DNA of 31,592 nt from DATAEY01 sp038199035 (GTDB taxonomy: Bacteria; Actinomycetota; Thermoleophilia; Solirubrobacterales; Solirubrobacteraceae): NCBI GenBank assembly GCA_038199035.1, contig JBBPZM010000036.1, forward strand, positions 1-31,592. Direction: 5' to 3'. Position 1 is the stretch's first letter, and the number at the start of each line of letters is the position of its first letter. Positions 22,405 to 30,262 of the stretch are shown piece by piece. The notes under the pieces were generated by a model, which saw only the letters and a list, made by a program, of their open reading frames with translations, was not told the origin of the DNA and ran no database searches. A program made the position numbers and the translations under genes.

Positions 22405-24141
22405 TTATCGCAGCGCTTTGTGCAGGTCGCTGCCGGGCAGGACCGGAAGCCGCAGGCGCGATCCCGAGCCGCCGCCGACGCGGACGGTGTTCAGCGCCGG
22501 GGCGGTGGGCTTCGAAGCGGCCGACTCACCGAGCACGTGGAGGCGCAGCCGATGGCCGGCCCGGAAGCGGTTGCCGATCGGCCAGAACTCGATGTGGTAG
22601 AGGCGATCGCGACCGATCGGCGTCGAGGCCTTGCGGCTGTAGACGCCGTAGGGCTGGACCACGTCGCCGCTCTTGTCCTTGAGCGATTCGCTGCGGTCGA
22701 TCTTCGGAAAGGAGCTGAGCAGCCGCCCGCTGGCCACCGGATGCGGGGTCCCGTCGGGGGAGACGTCCGAGATCACCGCCCAGATGTTCGTCTCCGGCGC
22801 GGTGGTGGAAAGGCGCACGTCGAGGGTGGCCGGCCCGGCGGAGAGGACGTTGGTCGCGAACGGCGCGGTGGTGTAGGAGAGGCCCAGGGGCTCGGTGAGC
22901 GTCATGTCGGTCACCACCGGGAAGGCGTTGGCCAGCGCGTTGATGCCGTTCGGACCGATGATCGCCGTGTTCGGCGGGTCGCCGTTGGTGGGCAGGAACG
23001 GAACCGCCGGATAGGACTGGCTGGTTTCGCCCCGTGGGGTCTTGAAGCCCAGGGAGCCGTCGTTGGTGGAGCGCGCCGTCCCGCTGCGAGCGGGGTCGAG
23101 CGCCAGCGACTCCCACCGCGTGCCGCGGATCGGCCAAGTCGACCCGTTGTAGCGCACGAAGTCGCCGGCGAGCAGGTCTTCGCGATCACCATCGGACATC
23201 CACAGCTGCACCCTGGGTTGGCGCAGCACCCGCTTGCCGCCGCCCGCAAGGAAGTGGGTGAACCACGCCTTGGTGTCGCGGCCGCCCCCGTCGGTGCCGG
23301 CGGGCGCGCCGTCGTGGGCGCCGATCACCACGAGATGGGCCCCGTCCTTGCGCAGCCGCTGGAAGGCCTGGAAGGCACCGCGCGACTCGACGTCGAAGAA
23401 GCCGTCGATCATGAGGATGGGCAGGTGGTTGACGTCGCCGCGGAACCCGCGCTTTCGCCACCACGAGTCGAGCGTCGGGTGCAGCAACCCGCCGTTGAGC
23501 CCGGCGCTGAACAGCCCCTGGAGGACGTCCACGGCGGACGCCGGGTCGCTGGCGACCCGATCCGGCGACTGGGCGAAGGCCGGTGCGCCGATCAGGGCGA
23601 GCACTCCGAGGCCGGGGATGAAGTTGCTGATCCCGCCGGGGTAGAGCAGGTCGCGGTAGAGCTCGAACGTGCCGGACTTGAGGACCGCGGTCTTGACGCA
23701 CGGGAGCTTGAGGTGCAGCGAGTTGTAGACCGTGATCGCGCTCGCCGAGAAGCCGTTGAGGCCGAGCTTGCCGGTGCTCCAGGGCTTGTGGCAGGCCCAC
23801 CGCAGGACCTCGCCGACATCGGCCTGCGTGCGGGGCCCGAGGGCGTCGAAGCGCCCGTTGCTATCGCCGGTCCCCCGTATCTGGACGAGCAGGTAGTTGA
23901 AGCGGTTGCCGGCATCGACCGTCCCGCTGCTTCGGCCGTAGGGGCTGAACTCGACGATCACCGGGCGGGCCGCCAGCGGAGCCTCTCCGGTCAGCGTCGT
24001 CTGAAGCGAGACCCCGTCGGAGGCGGTGAACCGCATGTCCTTGCGGACCTGCTCGGCCTGCGCGGAGGGCGCGAGGACGGCGGCGCCGGCCAGCGCCGCC
24101 GCGACGACGATCCCGACGGCCCGCCTGCGTCCCGCCATCAT
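22405..24141 (-). CDS. Secreted CocE/NonD-type (X-Pro dipeptidyl-peptidase S15-like) hydrolase
   Basis: A 578-residue secreted alpha/beta hydrolase. The signal peptide RRRAVGIVVAAALAGAAVLA is likely cut after SAQA (residue 29). The catalytic core has VIVEFSPYGR, the oxyanion segment VQIRGTGDSNGRFDALGPRT, a nucleophile elbow NGFSASA (S132), a DGFFDVES segment with acid D250, and IGAHDGAP with H276. The C-terminal third is the jelly-roll domain of CocE/S15 proteins (LSTTAPETNIWAVISDVSPD, then YHIEFWPIGNRFRAGHRLRL). The family cleaves esters, amides or X-Pro peptides; the elbow GFSAS differs from the common G-x-S-Y-x-G, so the substrate is uncertain. Two adjacent ATGs (24141, 24138) follow AGGTGAG. 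It is followed directly by its probable TetR regulator. Confidence 0.9.
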   Translation of the reverse strand: MMAGRRRAVGIVVAAALAGAAVLAPSAQAEQVRKDMRFTASDGVSLQTTLTGEAPLAARPVIVEFSPYGRSSGTVDAGNRFNYLLVQIRGTGDSNGRFDALGPRTQADVGEVLRWACHKPWSTGKLGLNGFSASAITVYNSLHLKLPCVKTAVLKSGTFELYRDLLYPGGISNFIPGLGVLALIGAPAFAQSPDRVASDPASAVDVLQGLFSAGLNGGLLHPTLDSWWRKRGFRGDVNHLPILMIDGFFDVESRGAFQAFQRLRKDGAHLVVIGAHDGAPAGTDGGGRDTKAWFTHFLAGGGKRVLRQPRVQLWMSDGDREDLLAGDFVRYNGSTWPIRGTRWESLALDPARSGTARSTNDGSLGFKTPRGETSQSYPAVPFLPTNGDPPNTAIIGPNGINALANAFPVVTDMTLTEPLGLSYTTAPFATNVLSAGPATLDVRLSTTAPETNIWAVISDVSPDGTPHPVASGRLLSSFPKIDRSESLKDKSGDVVQPYGVYSRKASTPIGRDRLYHIEFWPIGNRFRAGHRLRLHVLGESAASKPTAPALNTVRVGGGSGSRLRLPVLPGSDLHKALR

Positions 24142-24240
24142 GCGCTCACCTGGGCCGGCATCCCCCCGGCGCCGAGCTCCGGCGAGGCGCCGTACGTCGA
24201 GGCCGATCCGGGGCGCTTCGCATGGCCGCAGGGTAACAGT

Positions 24241-24262
24241 TTGCGAACGAGTGTGTTCGCAA
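24241..24262. promoter_or_regulatory. 22-bp palindrome upstream of the CocE-tetR operon, candidate operator
   Basis: Perfect 8-bp arms TTGCGAAC (24241-24248) and GTTCGCAA (24255-24262) are separated by 6 bp (gagtgt). The site lies 100-121 bp upstream of the hydrolase start, within a 185-bp gene-free stretch. Its length and symmetry are typical of TetR/AcrR operators, and the only linked regulator is the TetR protein at 21784-22404. Confidence 0.65.
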
Positions 24263-24326
24263 TCCTTCTGCTCGTGTCGCGGAGGGGGTTCGGACGGTTG
24301 CGGCTGGACCGGCGCCAGCCGCGTCG

Positions 24327-24968
24327 TCACCCCTCGGCTGCTCGCCTCGGAGCGCTCGGGGGGCGCAGCATGAGCACCAGCGGCGGGCTGTCGCCGAGCC
24401 GGAGCTCGTCGATGCGGTTGAAGCCGAGGCGCTCGTAGAGCGCGGCGTTGCGCTCGCAGGTGGCTTCGAGGTAGGCCGGGAGCTGCGCCTCGTCGCAGCG
24501 CTCGAGCGTCGGTTGCATCAGCCTGGTTCCCAGGCCCTGGCCCTGGGCCGCGGGCGCGACGCCGATGTAGGGGAAGTAGTGGTGGGGCTCGCGCAGATGG
24601 CGTCGCTCCATCGCCCCGAGCAGGGAAGTGGCGCGGGGGAGCCGGAGGCCGAACGCCCGCGTGAACCCCAGGCCGTGCCGCAGGGCCGCCGGCCACGGCA
24701 GCTGCCACTTGCCCGGCGGCGTCGACAGCGCCGCACCTTGGAGCTCGTCCGTGGTCCAGACGCTGCCGCGGGCGAGCCCGACGGCGCGCAGCTCGATGTC
24801 GAAGAAGCGCTCCAGGGCGGGGCGCCGCCGTCGATCGACCGGCATGAGCCACCTGAACACCGGGTCCTCGTAGAAGGAGGCGGCGAGCGCTTGGGCGAGC
24901 CGCGGCACGTCGGCCGGGCGTGCCGTTCGCACACCGGGTGCGGTCTTGGCAAGCTCCGCTACAGCCAT
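24327..24968 (-). CDS. GNAT family N-acetyltransferase
   Basis: A 213-residue acetyltransferase. It starts with the GNAT beta-1/alpha-1 region VRTARPADVPRLAQALAASF and YEDPVFRWLMP. Motif A, the acetyl-CoA pyrophosphate loop, is YIGVAPAAQGQGLGTRLMQP (Q-x-x-G-x-G). It is followed by the alpha-4/beta-6 region CERNAALYERLGFNRIDE. This layout matches the group typified by Streptomyces puromycin-type acetyltransferases and related unknowns, with a longer central insert (LPWPAALRHGLGFTRAFGLR). It transfers acetyl from acetyl-CoA to an amine that the sequence does not reveal. GAGGGACGAG precedes the ATG. The stretch from 24969 to 25220 upstream, toward the divergent YciI gene, holds no supported gene. 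Confidence 0.93.
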   Translation of the reverse strand: MAVAELAKTAPGVRTARPADVPRLAQALAASFYEDPVFRWLMPVDRRRRPALERFFDIELRAVGLARGSVWTTDELQGAALSTPPGKWQLPWPAALRHGLGFTRAFGLRLPRATSLLGAMERRHLREPHHYFPYIGVAPAAQGQGLGTRLMQPTLERCDEAQLPAYLEATCERNAALYERLGFNRIDELRLGDSPPLVLMLRPPSAPRRAAEG

Positions 24969-25220
24969 CTCGTCCCTCGTCGCTCCGCTGGTTCCGAGCC
25001 TGAGCTTCGCTCGCCGTTTCGTGGTCGCGCTGCCTGGAGCGCCGCACCTGGTCGCGAAGCGCCGACCCTACCTCTGGCAGCTTACGGTCGCCATCTCGCG
25101 CTGGCCGACTCTAGTCGCTCCGCCCGCATCCCTCGATTACCTTGGAGGTGATCGCGCAGGGTGTCCATTTTTCCGTCCACCGTTCGTCTCAGAGGCGACC
25201 ATCCCCCAAAGGAGGAAGCC

Positions 25221-25580
25221 ATGAAGTACGTACTGCTGATCCATCAGGGCTCCACCCCGCTGCCCGGGTCCGACGAGTGGGAGCGCCTTTCGGCGGAGGA
25301 GCAGAAGGCCGTCTACTCGGACTACCAGGCGATCGGCCAGACCCCCGGCGTCACCCCGTCCGACGTCCAGATGCAGCCTCCCGAGACCGCCACCACCGTT
25401 CGCGTGCAGGACGGCAGGACGCTGACCACCGACGGCCCGTTCGTCGCCGTCAAGGAAGCGCTCGGCGGCTACTTGACATTCGAGGCCGACAACCTCGACG
25501 CGGCGATCGAGCTCGCGTCGCGGATCCCGGCGGCTCGCTTGGGCGGTGCGGTGGAGGTGCGCCCGGTCGTGGAGCGGTAG
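25221..25580 (+). CDS. YciI family protein (DGPF domain), partner of ECF sigma factor
   Basis: A 119-residue protein of the YciI/DGPF-domain family. It reads MKYVLLIHQGSTPLPGSDEW, then GVTPSDVQMQPPETATTVRV and the name-giving TLTTDGPFVAVKEALGGYLT, and ends ARLGGAVEVRPVVER. AAAGGAGGAAGCC gives a strong ribosome-binding site for the ATG at 25221; the longer in-frame reading from 25161 is not needed. Genes of this family are found almost invariably beside ECF42-type sigma factors, as here. A catalytic role is not established; a ferredoxin-like alpha/beta barrel is expected. Its stop (TAG, 25578-25580) directly adjoins the sigma-factor frame. Confidence 0.93.
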   Translation: MKYVLLIHQGSTPLPGSDEWERLSAEEQKAVYSDYQAIGQTPGVTPSDVQMQPPETATTVRVQDGRTLTTDGPFVAVKEALGGYLTFEADNLDAAIELASRIPAARLGGAVEVRPVVER

Positions 25581-25581
25581 C

Positions 25582-26765
25582 GATCCTCGACCAGGTCTTC
25601 CGCGACGAGTGGGGCCGCGTCCTCGCCAGCCTGATCGGCTTCTTCGGCGACTTCGACCTCGCCGAGGAAGCCGGCCAGGAGGCGTTCGCGATCGCCGCCG
25701 ATCGCTGGCCGCGCGACGGGACGCCGGCCAATCCGCGCGCCTGGCTGGTGGCCACCGCGCGCAACCGCGCGATCGACCGGATCCGCCGGGATCGCACGCT
25801 CGCCGCAAAGGCCGCCCTGCTCGCCACGCCGCAAGACATGGAGGACGACGTGGACGAGACGACGATCCCCGACGAGCGCCTCGAGCTGCTCTTCACGTGC
25901 TCCCACCCCGCGCTCGCGCTCGATGCCCAGGTCGCGCTCACACTGCGCACGCTGGGCGGGCTCAAGACCGATGAGATCGCCCGCGCCTTTCTGGTTTCGG
26001 ACGAGACCATTGGCCAAGCGCCTCGTCCGCGCGAAGGTCAAGATCAAGGCGGCGGGAATCCCGTTTCGGGTGCCGCCGGCTCACCTGCTGCCCGACCGCC
26101 TCGCCGCCGTGCTCCCGGTCGTCTACCTGATCTTCAACGAGGGCTACGGCGGCCGTGGTGACCTGGCCGCCGAGGCCATCCGGCTTGGGCGCGCGCTGGC
26201 CGAGCTCATGCCCGACGAGCGCGAGGTCCACGGGCTGCTGGCGCTGATGCTGCTCAACGATGCCCGCCGCGACGCGCGATTCGCCCACGGCACGGTCGTG
26301 CTCCTGCGCGACCAGAATCGATCGCTGTGGGACCTCGACCAGATCGCCAAGGGCCAGGCCTCGCTCGATCGCGCGCTCGCCCTCGGCGGCCGCGGTGCCT
26401 ACGTGCTTCAGGCGGCGATCGCGGCCCTGCACGTGGATGAGCCGCAGGACTGGCCGCAGATCGCGGCGCTGTACGGCGAGCTGGCCCGCCTGACCGGCTC
26501 ACCGGTCGCAGAGCTCAACCAGGCAGCCGCCGTCGCCGAGGCCGGCGACGTCGAGGGCGGCCTCGCCCTGGTCGAGCGCCTCGAGCTCGACCGCTACCAC
26601 TACCTGCACGCGGCGCGAGCGGAGCTGCTGCGGCGGCTCGATCGCACCCCGGCCGCCCGGGCGGCCTACGACAGCGCGCTCGCCCTGGTCCACTCCGACG
26701 CCGAGCGGCGCTTCCTCGAGCGGCGGCGGGCGCAGCTGGAAGGATCACCCCGGGTGGCGACGTGA
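25582..26765 (+). pseudogene. ECF42-type RNA polymerase sigma factor with frameshift
   Basis: The frame after the YciI stop encodes ILDQVFRDEWGRVLASLIGF and AEEAGQEAFAIAADRWPRDG (sigma region 2), then NPRAWLVATARNRAIDRIRR and LLFTCSHPALALDAQVALTL (region 4 HTH), up to IARAFLVSDETI. At 26010-26011 an extra T shifts the frame. Removing it gives MAKRLVRAKVKIKAAGIPFR and the full C-terminal DUF6596/TPR-like extension (VYLIFNEGYGGRGDLAAEAI to the stop at 26763-26765), so all parts of a sigma factor of about 390 residues are present. I also find no ATG, GTG or TTG in frame at the N-terminus, so a second small lesion near 25580 is possible. Intact relatives direct transcription of their own yciI neighbours. 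The insertion may be a mutation or a sequence error. Confidence 0.8.
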
Positions 26766-26958
26766 ACCAGCCGGCCTTCGAGCTGTGGCCGATCGGATGG
26801 GTCGAGTCTGCCTTGACTGATCCGGTGTCGGCCCCGGGGTGGAGATCGCGGCGATCGAGGCCCGCGGCCGGCTCCGCGTGCGCAACCTCGAAGCGGTGGA
26901 CGGAACGCCGATCGTCGACGTCAAGCCCGTGCTCAGCGGCGAAGTCGGCGAGCGGTGA
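26762..26958 (+). pseudogene. TrmO-like (TsaA/YaeB) tRNA methyltransferase remnant with internal deletion
   Basis: The GTG at 26762 overlaps the sigma-factor stop (GTGA). It reads MNQPAFELWPIGWVESALTD and PVSAPG, the usual first strand of TrmO/TsaA-type proteins (F-x-x-x-P-I-G-x-V-x-S). After a frame change near 26838 it continues GVEIAAIEARGRLRVRNLEA and VDGTPIVDVKPVLSGEVGER with a stop at 26956-26958, the usual last part of the family (L-D/A-x-D-G-T-P-x-x-D-x-K-P). The middle of roughly 80-90 residues, which holds the R-x-R-P-N-P-I-G SAM/active-site segment, is absent. TrmO methylates N6 of t6A37 in tRNA; this copy cannot be functional. The deletion cannot be a single-base error. Confidence 0.8.
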
Positions 26959-26977
26959 GCCGCTGCTACCAGCTCGG

Positions 26978-27733
26978 TCAGCGCCCGTCTCCCGAGTCAT
27001 AGTCGTCGTGGCGTCGCAGCCATAACTGCGAGCCGTCGCCTTCGTCGCGGCCCTTCGGCGCACGGTCGAGGATCGGGTAGTAGGCCATCAGGAACTCCAG
27101 GCCCCGCGCGGTGGTCGTGTAGGTGTGGTGGACGGCGCCGGCGGCCATGATGAACGCGCTGAACCCCGGGCCCTCGGAGACGTAGCCGCCCACCTCGGTC
27201 CCCGTGGAGTCCGCCAGGTGTCGCAGGATGGGCGGCGGCTCGCCCTCGAGCATGGGACCCATGTGCTCTCGCACCTGCGCCTCGGTGTAGGAGAACCCGA
27301 AGTCGAAGTTGAAGTCGCTGCCGGCCGAGGAGACCCACGGGAACTTCCAGCCCATCCTCCGCTTGTAGGCCTGGAGGCGGTCGAGCGGCGCGCGCGAGAC
27401 GTAGAGCATGGTCACGCCCCGGGCGTTGAGGTGGGGGAGGACGCCGTTGACGGCGTCGGCGCTCGACGAGCAGACCGGGCAGCCCGCCTCGTAGCTGGGG
27501 CCGAACATGAAGTGGTAGACGAGCAGCTGAGAGCGCCCGTCGAACAGCTCCTCCAGCGTCCGCGTCCCCTCGTCGGTCTCGAAGCGGTACTCCTTATCGA
27601 TCCGCACCCACGGCAGCTCGCGGCGCTGGCGGGCCAGCTCGTCGCCAATCCGGGTGTGCTCCTTCTCGCGTGCCAGCAGCTCCTCACGCGCCACCTGCCA
27701 TTCCTCGCGGCTGGCAATCTCGTGCTCGGTCAT
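26978..27733 (-). CDS. DUF899 family thioredoxin-like protein
   Basis: A 251-residue protein of the DUF899 family. It begins EIASREEWQVAREELLAREK, then ELPWVRIDKEYRFETDEG and LLVYHFMFGPSYEAGCPVCS. The C-P-V-C pair sits after the first strand of a thioredoxin-like fold, which suggests a redox role, although no reaction is established. Later segments are VSRAPLDRLQAYKRRMGWKF, PWVSSAGSDFNFDFGFSYT and the terminal FLMAYYPILDRAPKGRDEGD with a WLRRHDDY tail, all typical of the family. The ATG at 27733 follows CAGGAGGCG at good distance. It stands alone between the TrmO remnant (convergent) and the reductase operon. It is of normal length and appears intact. Confidence 0.93.
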   Translation of the reverse strand: MTEHEIASREEWQVAREELLAREKEHTRIGDELARQRRELPWVRIDKEYRFETDEGTRTLEELFDGRSQLLVYHFMFGPSYEAGCPVCSSSADAVNGVLPHLNARGVTMLYVSRAPLDRLQAYKRRMGWKFPWVSSAGSDFNFDFGFSYTEAQVREHMGPMLEGEPPPILRHLADSTGTEVGGYVSEGPGFSAFIMAAGAVHHTYTTTARGLEFLMAYYPILDRAPKGRDEGDGSQLWLRRHDDYDSGDGR

Positions 27734-27814
27734 GGCGGTCGCCTCCTGTTCGGGCGCTCCGCTCGCCCGGAACGCACCCCGAATTCTATCGAGGGGCGGC
27801 GCGGCGCGGCCGGC

Positions 27815-29200
27815 TCAGGTGCGCCCCGCGGCGGCCAGCAGCTCGTCGCGTGACGTGAGCTTGACGCGAGGGCGGCGCGACTCCCGCCCGCGCTCCAGCT
27901 CCACGGCGGCGATCGCCCGCCATCCCTCGGTGCCGACCAGGTCCGGCCGGCGCTGGGCGAGCAGAGCGTCGATCTCGTCGCGACCGGGGGCCGGCGGCGC
28001 CGGCAGCCGACCGGAGCGCAGGTCCTCGACGAGGCAGTCCACGGTCTCCTGGGCGTCGCGCTTGTTGGTGCCGAGGATCCCGGTGGGCCCGCGCTTGATC
28101 CACCCCACCGCGTAGACGCCGGGGAGGCGCTCGCCGTCGGTTGCCAGTACGCGCCCGCGCTCGTTGGGCAGGACGAAGTGGCGCTCGTCGAAGGGAACGT
28201 CGGGCAGGGGCACCGCCCGGTACCCGACCGAGCGCAGGACCAGCCCGCACTCGATGGTCTCCACGGGCTCGTCCACGCTGCGGGCCCTCAGCGTGCCGTC
28301 CTGCGCGCGCACGATCTCGTTGCGGCGGATTTCGATCGCCTCGACCCTTCCGGCGCCGCGGATCTCCGCCGGCGAGCGCAGGAAGCGCAGGAGGATCCTC
28401 CGGCCCGCCGGCTGTGGTCGGTCGGCCTGGGCGGCGAACTCGCGCAGGAGCGCCACGTTCTTGCGCGCGGTGAAAGTTCCCTCCTCGGCCAGCCAGTCGC
28501 GCGACACGGGGTCGAGCTCGACCTCGGCGGGGTCGACGTGGAGGTCGACTCCCTCCAGCCGGCCCAGCTCCCGCAGCTCGGCGCTGGTGAACGCGGCCTG
28601 GGCGGGTCCGCGGCGGCCCAGCACGACGACCTCCTCGATCGCGCTTTCGCGCAGCGCCTCGAGCGCGTGGTCGGCGGTGTCGGTGCGCTCCAGCTCGGCG
28701 GGGCTGAGCATGAGCATGCGGGTCACGTCCGCCGCCACGTTGCCGTTGCCGATCACCACGGCCCGCTTCGCCGACAGGTCGAAGTCGAGCTCTCGGTAGT
28801 CGGGGTGGCCGTTGTACCAGGCCACGAACTCGGTGGCCGGCCAGCTGCCCGGGAGGTCCTCGCCAGGGACCCCCAGCGACTTGTCGGTCTGCGCGCCGGT
28901 GGCGTAGACGACCGCCGTGTAGTGGCGCATCAGCTCGGAGTGCGAGACATCGGCGCCGACGTCGACGTTGGCCAGCAGGCGGCAGCCGGATCGAAGCGTC
29001 TCGCGGTCGAAGGTGTCCTCCAGGCGCTTGATCTCCTGGTGGTCGGGCGCGACCCCGCCTCGCAGCAGGCCCCACGGGGTCGGCAGGCGCTCGAAGAGGT
29101 CGATCTCCACCTCACCGCTCGAGCGCCGCAGGCAGGCGGCCGCGAAGGCGCCGGCCGGGGCGGCGCCGACGATGGCGACTCGCGCTCGGGCGCCGGCCAT
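27815..29200 (-). CDS. fprA: FprA-like NADPH:ferredoxin (adrenodoxin-type) oxidoreductase
   Basis: A 461-residue two-fold flavoprotein of the adrenodoxin-reductase/FprA family, which moves electrons from NADPH through FAD to a ferredoxin. The FAD fold is VAIVGAAPAGAFAAACL (A in the second Gly position of GxGxxG), followed by IDLFERLPTPWGLLRGGVAP and DHQEIKRLEDTF. The NADPH fold is AVVIGNGNVAADVTRMLM. The middle holds LGRRGPAQAAFTSAELRELG, and the C-terminal signature YAVGWIKRGPTGILGTNKRD is characteristic. The ATG at 29200 shares one base with the ferredoxin stop (TGATG), giving a coupled two-gene operon. The C-terminal 70 residues (PDLVGTEGWRAIAAVELERG) also match FprA proteins. The terminal electron acceptor, such as a P450, is not in this window. 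Confidence 0.93.
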   Translation of the reverse strand: MAGARARVAIVGAAPAGAFAAACLRRSSGEVEIDLFERLPTPWGLLRGGVAPDHQEIKRLEDTFDRETLRSGCRLLANVDVGADVSHSELMRHYTAVVYATGAQTDKSLGVPGEDLPGSWPATEFVAWYNGHPDYRELDFDLSAKRAVVIGNGNVAADVTRMLMLSPAELERTDTADHALEALRESAIEEVVVLGRRGPAQAAFTSAELRELGRLEGVDLHVDPAEVELDPVSRDWLAEEGTFTARKNVALLREFAAQADRPQPAGRRILLRFLRSPAEIRGAGRVEAIEIRRNEIVRAQDGTLRARSVDEPVETIECGLVLRSVGYRAVPLPDVPFDERHFVLPNERGRVLATDGERLPGVYAVGWIKRGPTGILGTNKRDAQETVDCLVEDLRSGRLPAPPAPGRDEIDALLAQRRPDLVGTEGWRAIAAVELERGRESRRPRVKLTSRDELLAAAGRT

Positions 29201-29481
29201 CAGACGGCGGTGCGCTCGGCCGTGCCCTGCTCGGCGAAGAACTCCGCGTTGAGGTCGAGCGCGTAGGCGAACTTCTCCGGCACCTCGAACTGGGCGAAGA
29301 TCGCGTCGACCGGGCACGCCTCCACGCACGCGTCGCAGTCGATGCAGACGTCAGGGTCGATGTAGAGCTGCTCGGCGGTCTCGAAGTCGGGCGCCCCGGG
29401 CTTGGGGTGGATGCAGTCGACGGGGCACACCTCGATGCACGAGTCGTCCTTGATGCAGCTGCCGGTGATGATGTAGGTCAT
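29200..29481 (-). CDS. 7Fe-type ferredoxin (FdxA-like)
   Basis: A 93-residue ferredoxin. Two cysteine sets are visible: C9, C15, C19 and C23 in SCIKDDSCIEVCPVDCIHPK, and C46, C49, C52 and C56 in VCIDCDACVEACPVDAIF. This is the pattern of bacterial [3Fe-4S][4Fe-4S] FdxA proteins, with the first set differing in spacing from a plain C-x2-C-x2-C cluster. The C-terminal tail EKFAYALDLNAEFFAEQG is typical of the versions linked to FprA reductases. It is a small cytoplasmic electron carrier and overlaps the reductase gene by one base, so the two products probably act as a pair. A much longer in-frame reading upstream (to 29688) is not protein-like, so the ATG at 29481 is used. Confidence 0.95.
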   Translation of the reverse strand: MTYIITGSCIKDDSCIEVCPVDCIHPKPGAPDFETAEQLYIDPDVCIDCDACVEACPVDAIFAQFEVPEKFAYALDLNAEFFAEQGTAERTAV

Positions 29482-29723
29482 ATGGCCGGCGAGTGTAAGG
29501 GGGGTCGAGCCCCGGGCGGTTTCCCAGCGGTGTCGCGGCTCACTGGGAGGAAGACGGCTCGGGCGCTGCGAGTTGCGACTCGCCCGGGCAGCATCGGGGT
29601 AGGGTTGCCCAATGGGAGAGAGATGGGCCGGTACGAGCGGACCCCGAGACGAGGTCTGCGCGTTGCCGAAGGAAGGACAGGAAGCCAAAGAGCAGCGTAT
29701 TCGCGTCTACCGGGAGGTCGAGG

Positions 29724-29960
29724 ATGAACCTCGCTAGCAGAGGCTGGGTGGGTGTAGTAGTTGCGATCGCCATTGCGCTCATCGTCGGCGTAGTCGTGTC
29801 GTGGCTTGTCGGGGTTGCGGGTGCGCCACCGGTCATCGCGACCGTCGTCTGGATCGTGGTGGCGGTCGTTTGCATCATCCTCGTGGTCCAACTGCTGCTC
29901 AGCCTGACCGGTGGGGGGGGAGACATGGGCGGAGGGCCGGGGACCCGACGAGACATTTGA
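29724..29960 (+). CDS. Small two-helix membrane protein
   Basis: A 78-residue hydrophobic protein. The N-terminus NLASRGWVGVVVAIAIALIV runs into a first helix, followed by VVSWLVGVAGAPPVIATVVW and a second helix IVVAVVCIILVVQLLLSLTG. The tail GGGGDMGGGPGTRRDI is Gly-rich and polar. GGGAGG lies about 11 bp upstream and CGAGG directly before the ATG. It resembles the many small, poorly conserved actinobacterial membrane proteins with a GGG tail; I assign no family. A 41-codon open frame (29612-29737) overlaps its start in another phase. It stands between the fdx-fprA operon (divergent, 242 bp) and the IS3 fragment. Confidence 0.65.
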   Translation: MNLASRGWVGVVVAIAIALIVGVVVSWLVGVAGAPPVIATVVWIVVAVVCIILVVQLLLSLTGGGGDMGGGPGTRRDI

Positions 29961-30009
29961 GCCCCGCCCCCGGTGTTGGTTCGCCAACCTGCGGGATAAG
30001 ACGCAGTCG

Positions 30010-30262
30010 TGGAGTGCCCCCGGTTTCTCGGACACTTGAGCGCTGGGTCCGTCGGGACTTGGCCGGAGGATGTCCATCATGTCCAATCATCGGGGGAGGC
30101 GGCCCTATCCGCCTGAGTTCAGGCGTGAGGCGGTCGAGCTGTATCGCCGTAGCGGCAAGTCGCTGCAGGTCGTCGCTGGCGAGCTGGGCGTCGCGATCGA
30201 GTCGCTGCGGAAGTGGAACAAACAGCACGACATCGACGCCGGGGAGCGCGAGGGTCTGACGG
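30010..30262 (+). mobile_element. IS3-family insertion sequence fragment (left end plus part of orfA)
   Basis: The left part of an IS3-like element. TGGAGTGCCCCCGGTTTCTC (from 30010), continuing GGACACTT, resembles IS3-family terminal inverted repeats that begin TG and carry a CCCCGGTTT-x-GGACA core. About 40 bp later orfA starts. The element stops abruptly at about 30262, just before a 28-bp palindrome. The rest of orfA and all of orfB (DDE integrase) are missing, and no right end is visible in the next 1.3 kb, so it cannot transpose on its own. Confidence 0.75.
30079..30262 (+). pseudogene. Truncated IS3 OrfA transposase subunit
   Basis: The ATG at 30079 (GGAGG 9 bp upstream) encodes MSNHRGRRPYPPEFRREAVE, LYRRSGKSLQVVAGELGVAI and ESLRKWNKQHDIDAGEREGL. 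This is the N-terminal HTH (HTH_Tnp_1) domain of IS3-type OrfA, which binds the element ends. Homologues continue with a leucine-zipper-like segment of the form E-x-x-E-L-x-x-L-R-R-E-N. Here that is missing: the frame runs into the palindrome and unrelated sequence. A second in-frame ATG at 30070 is too close to the Shine-Dalgarno sequence. Confidence 0.85.

Noticed and set aside
29612..29737. 41-codon frame (MGERWAGTSG...) overlapping the start of the small membrane protein gene
   Set aside because: Possible leader peptide, but it has no clear ribosome-binding site, no recognisable sequence, and chance frames of this size are common here.
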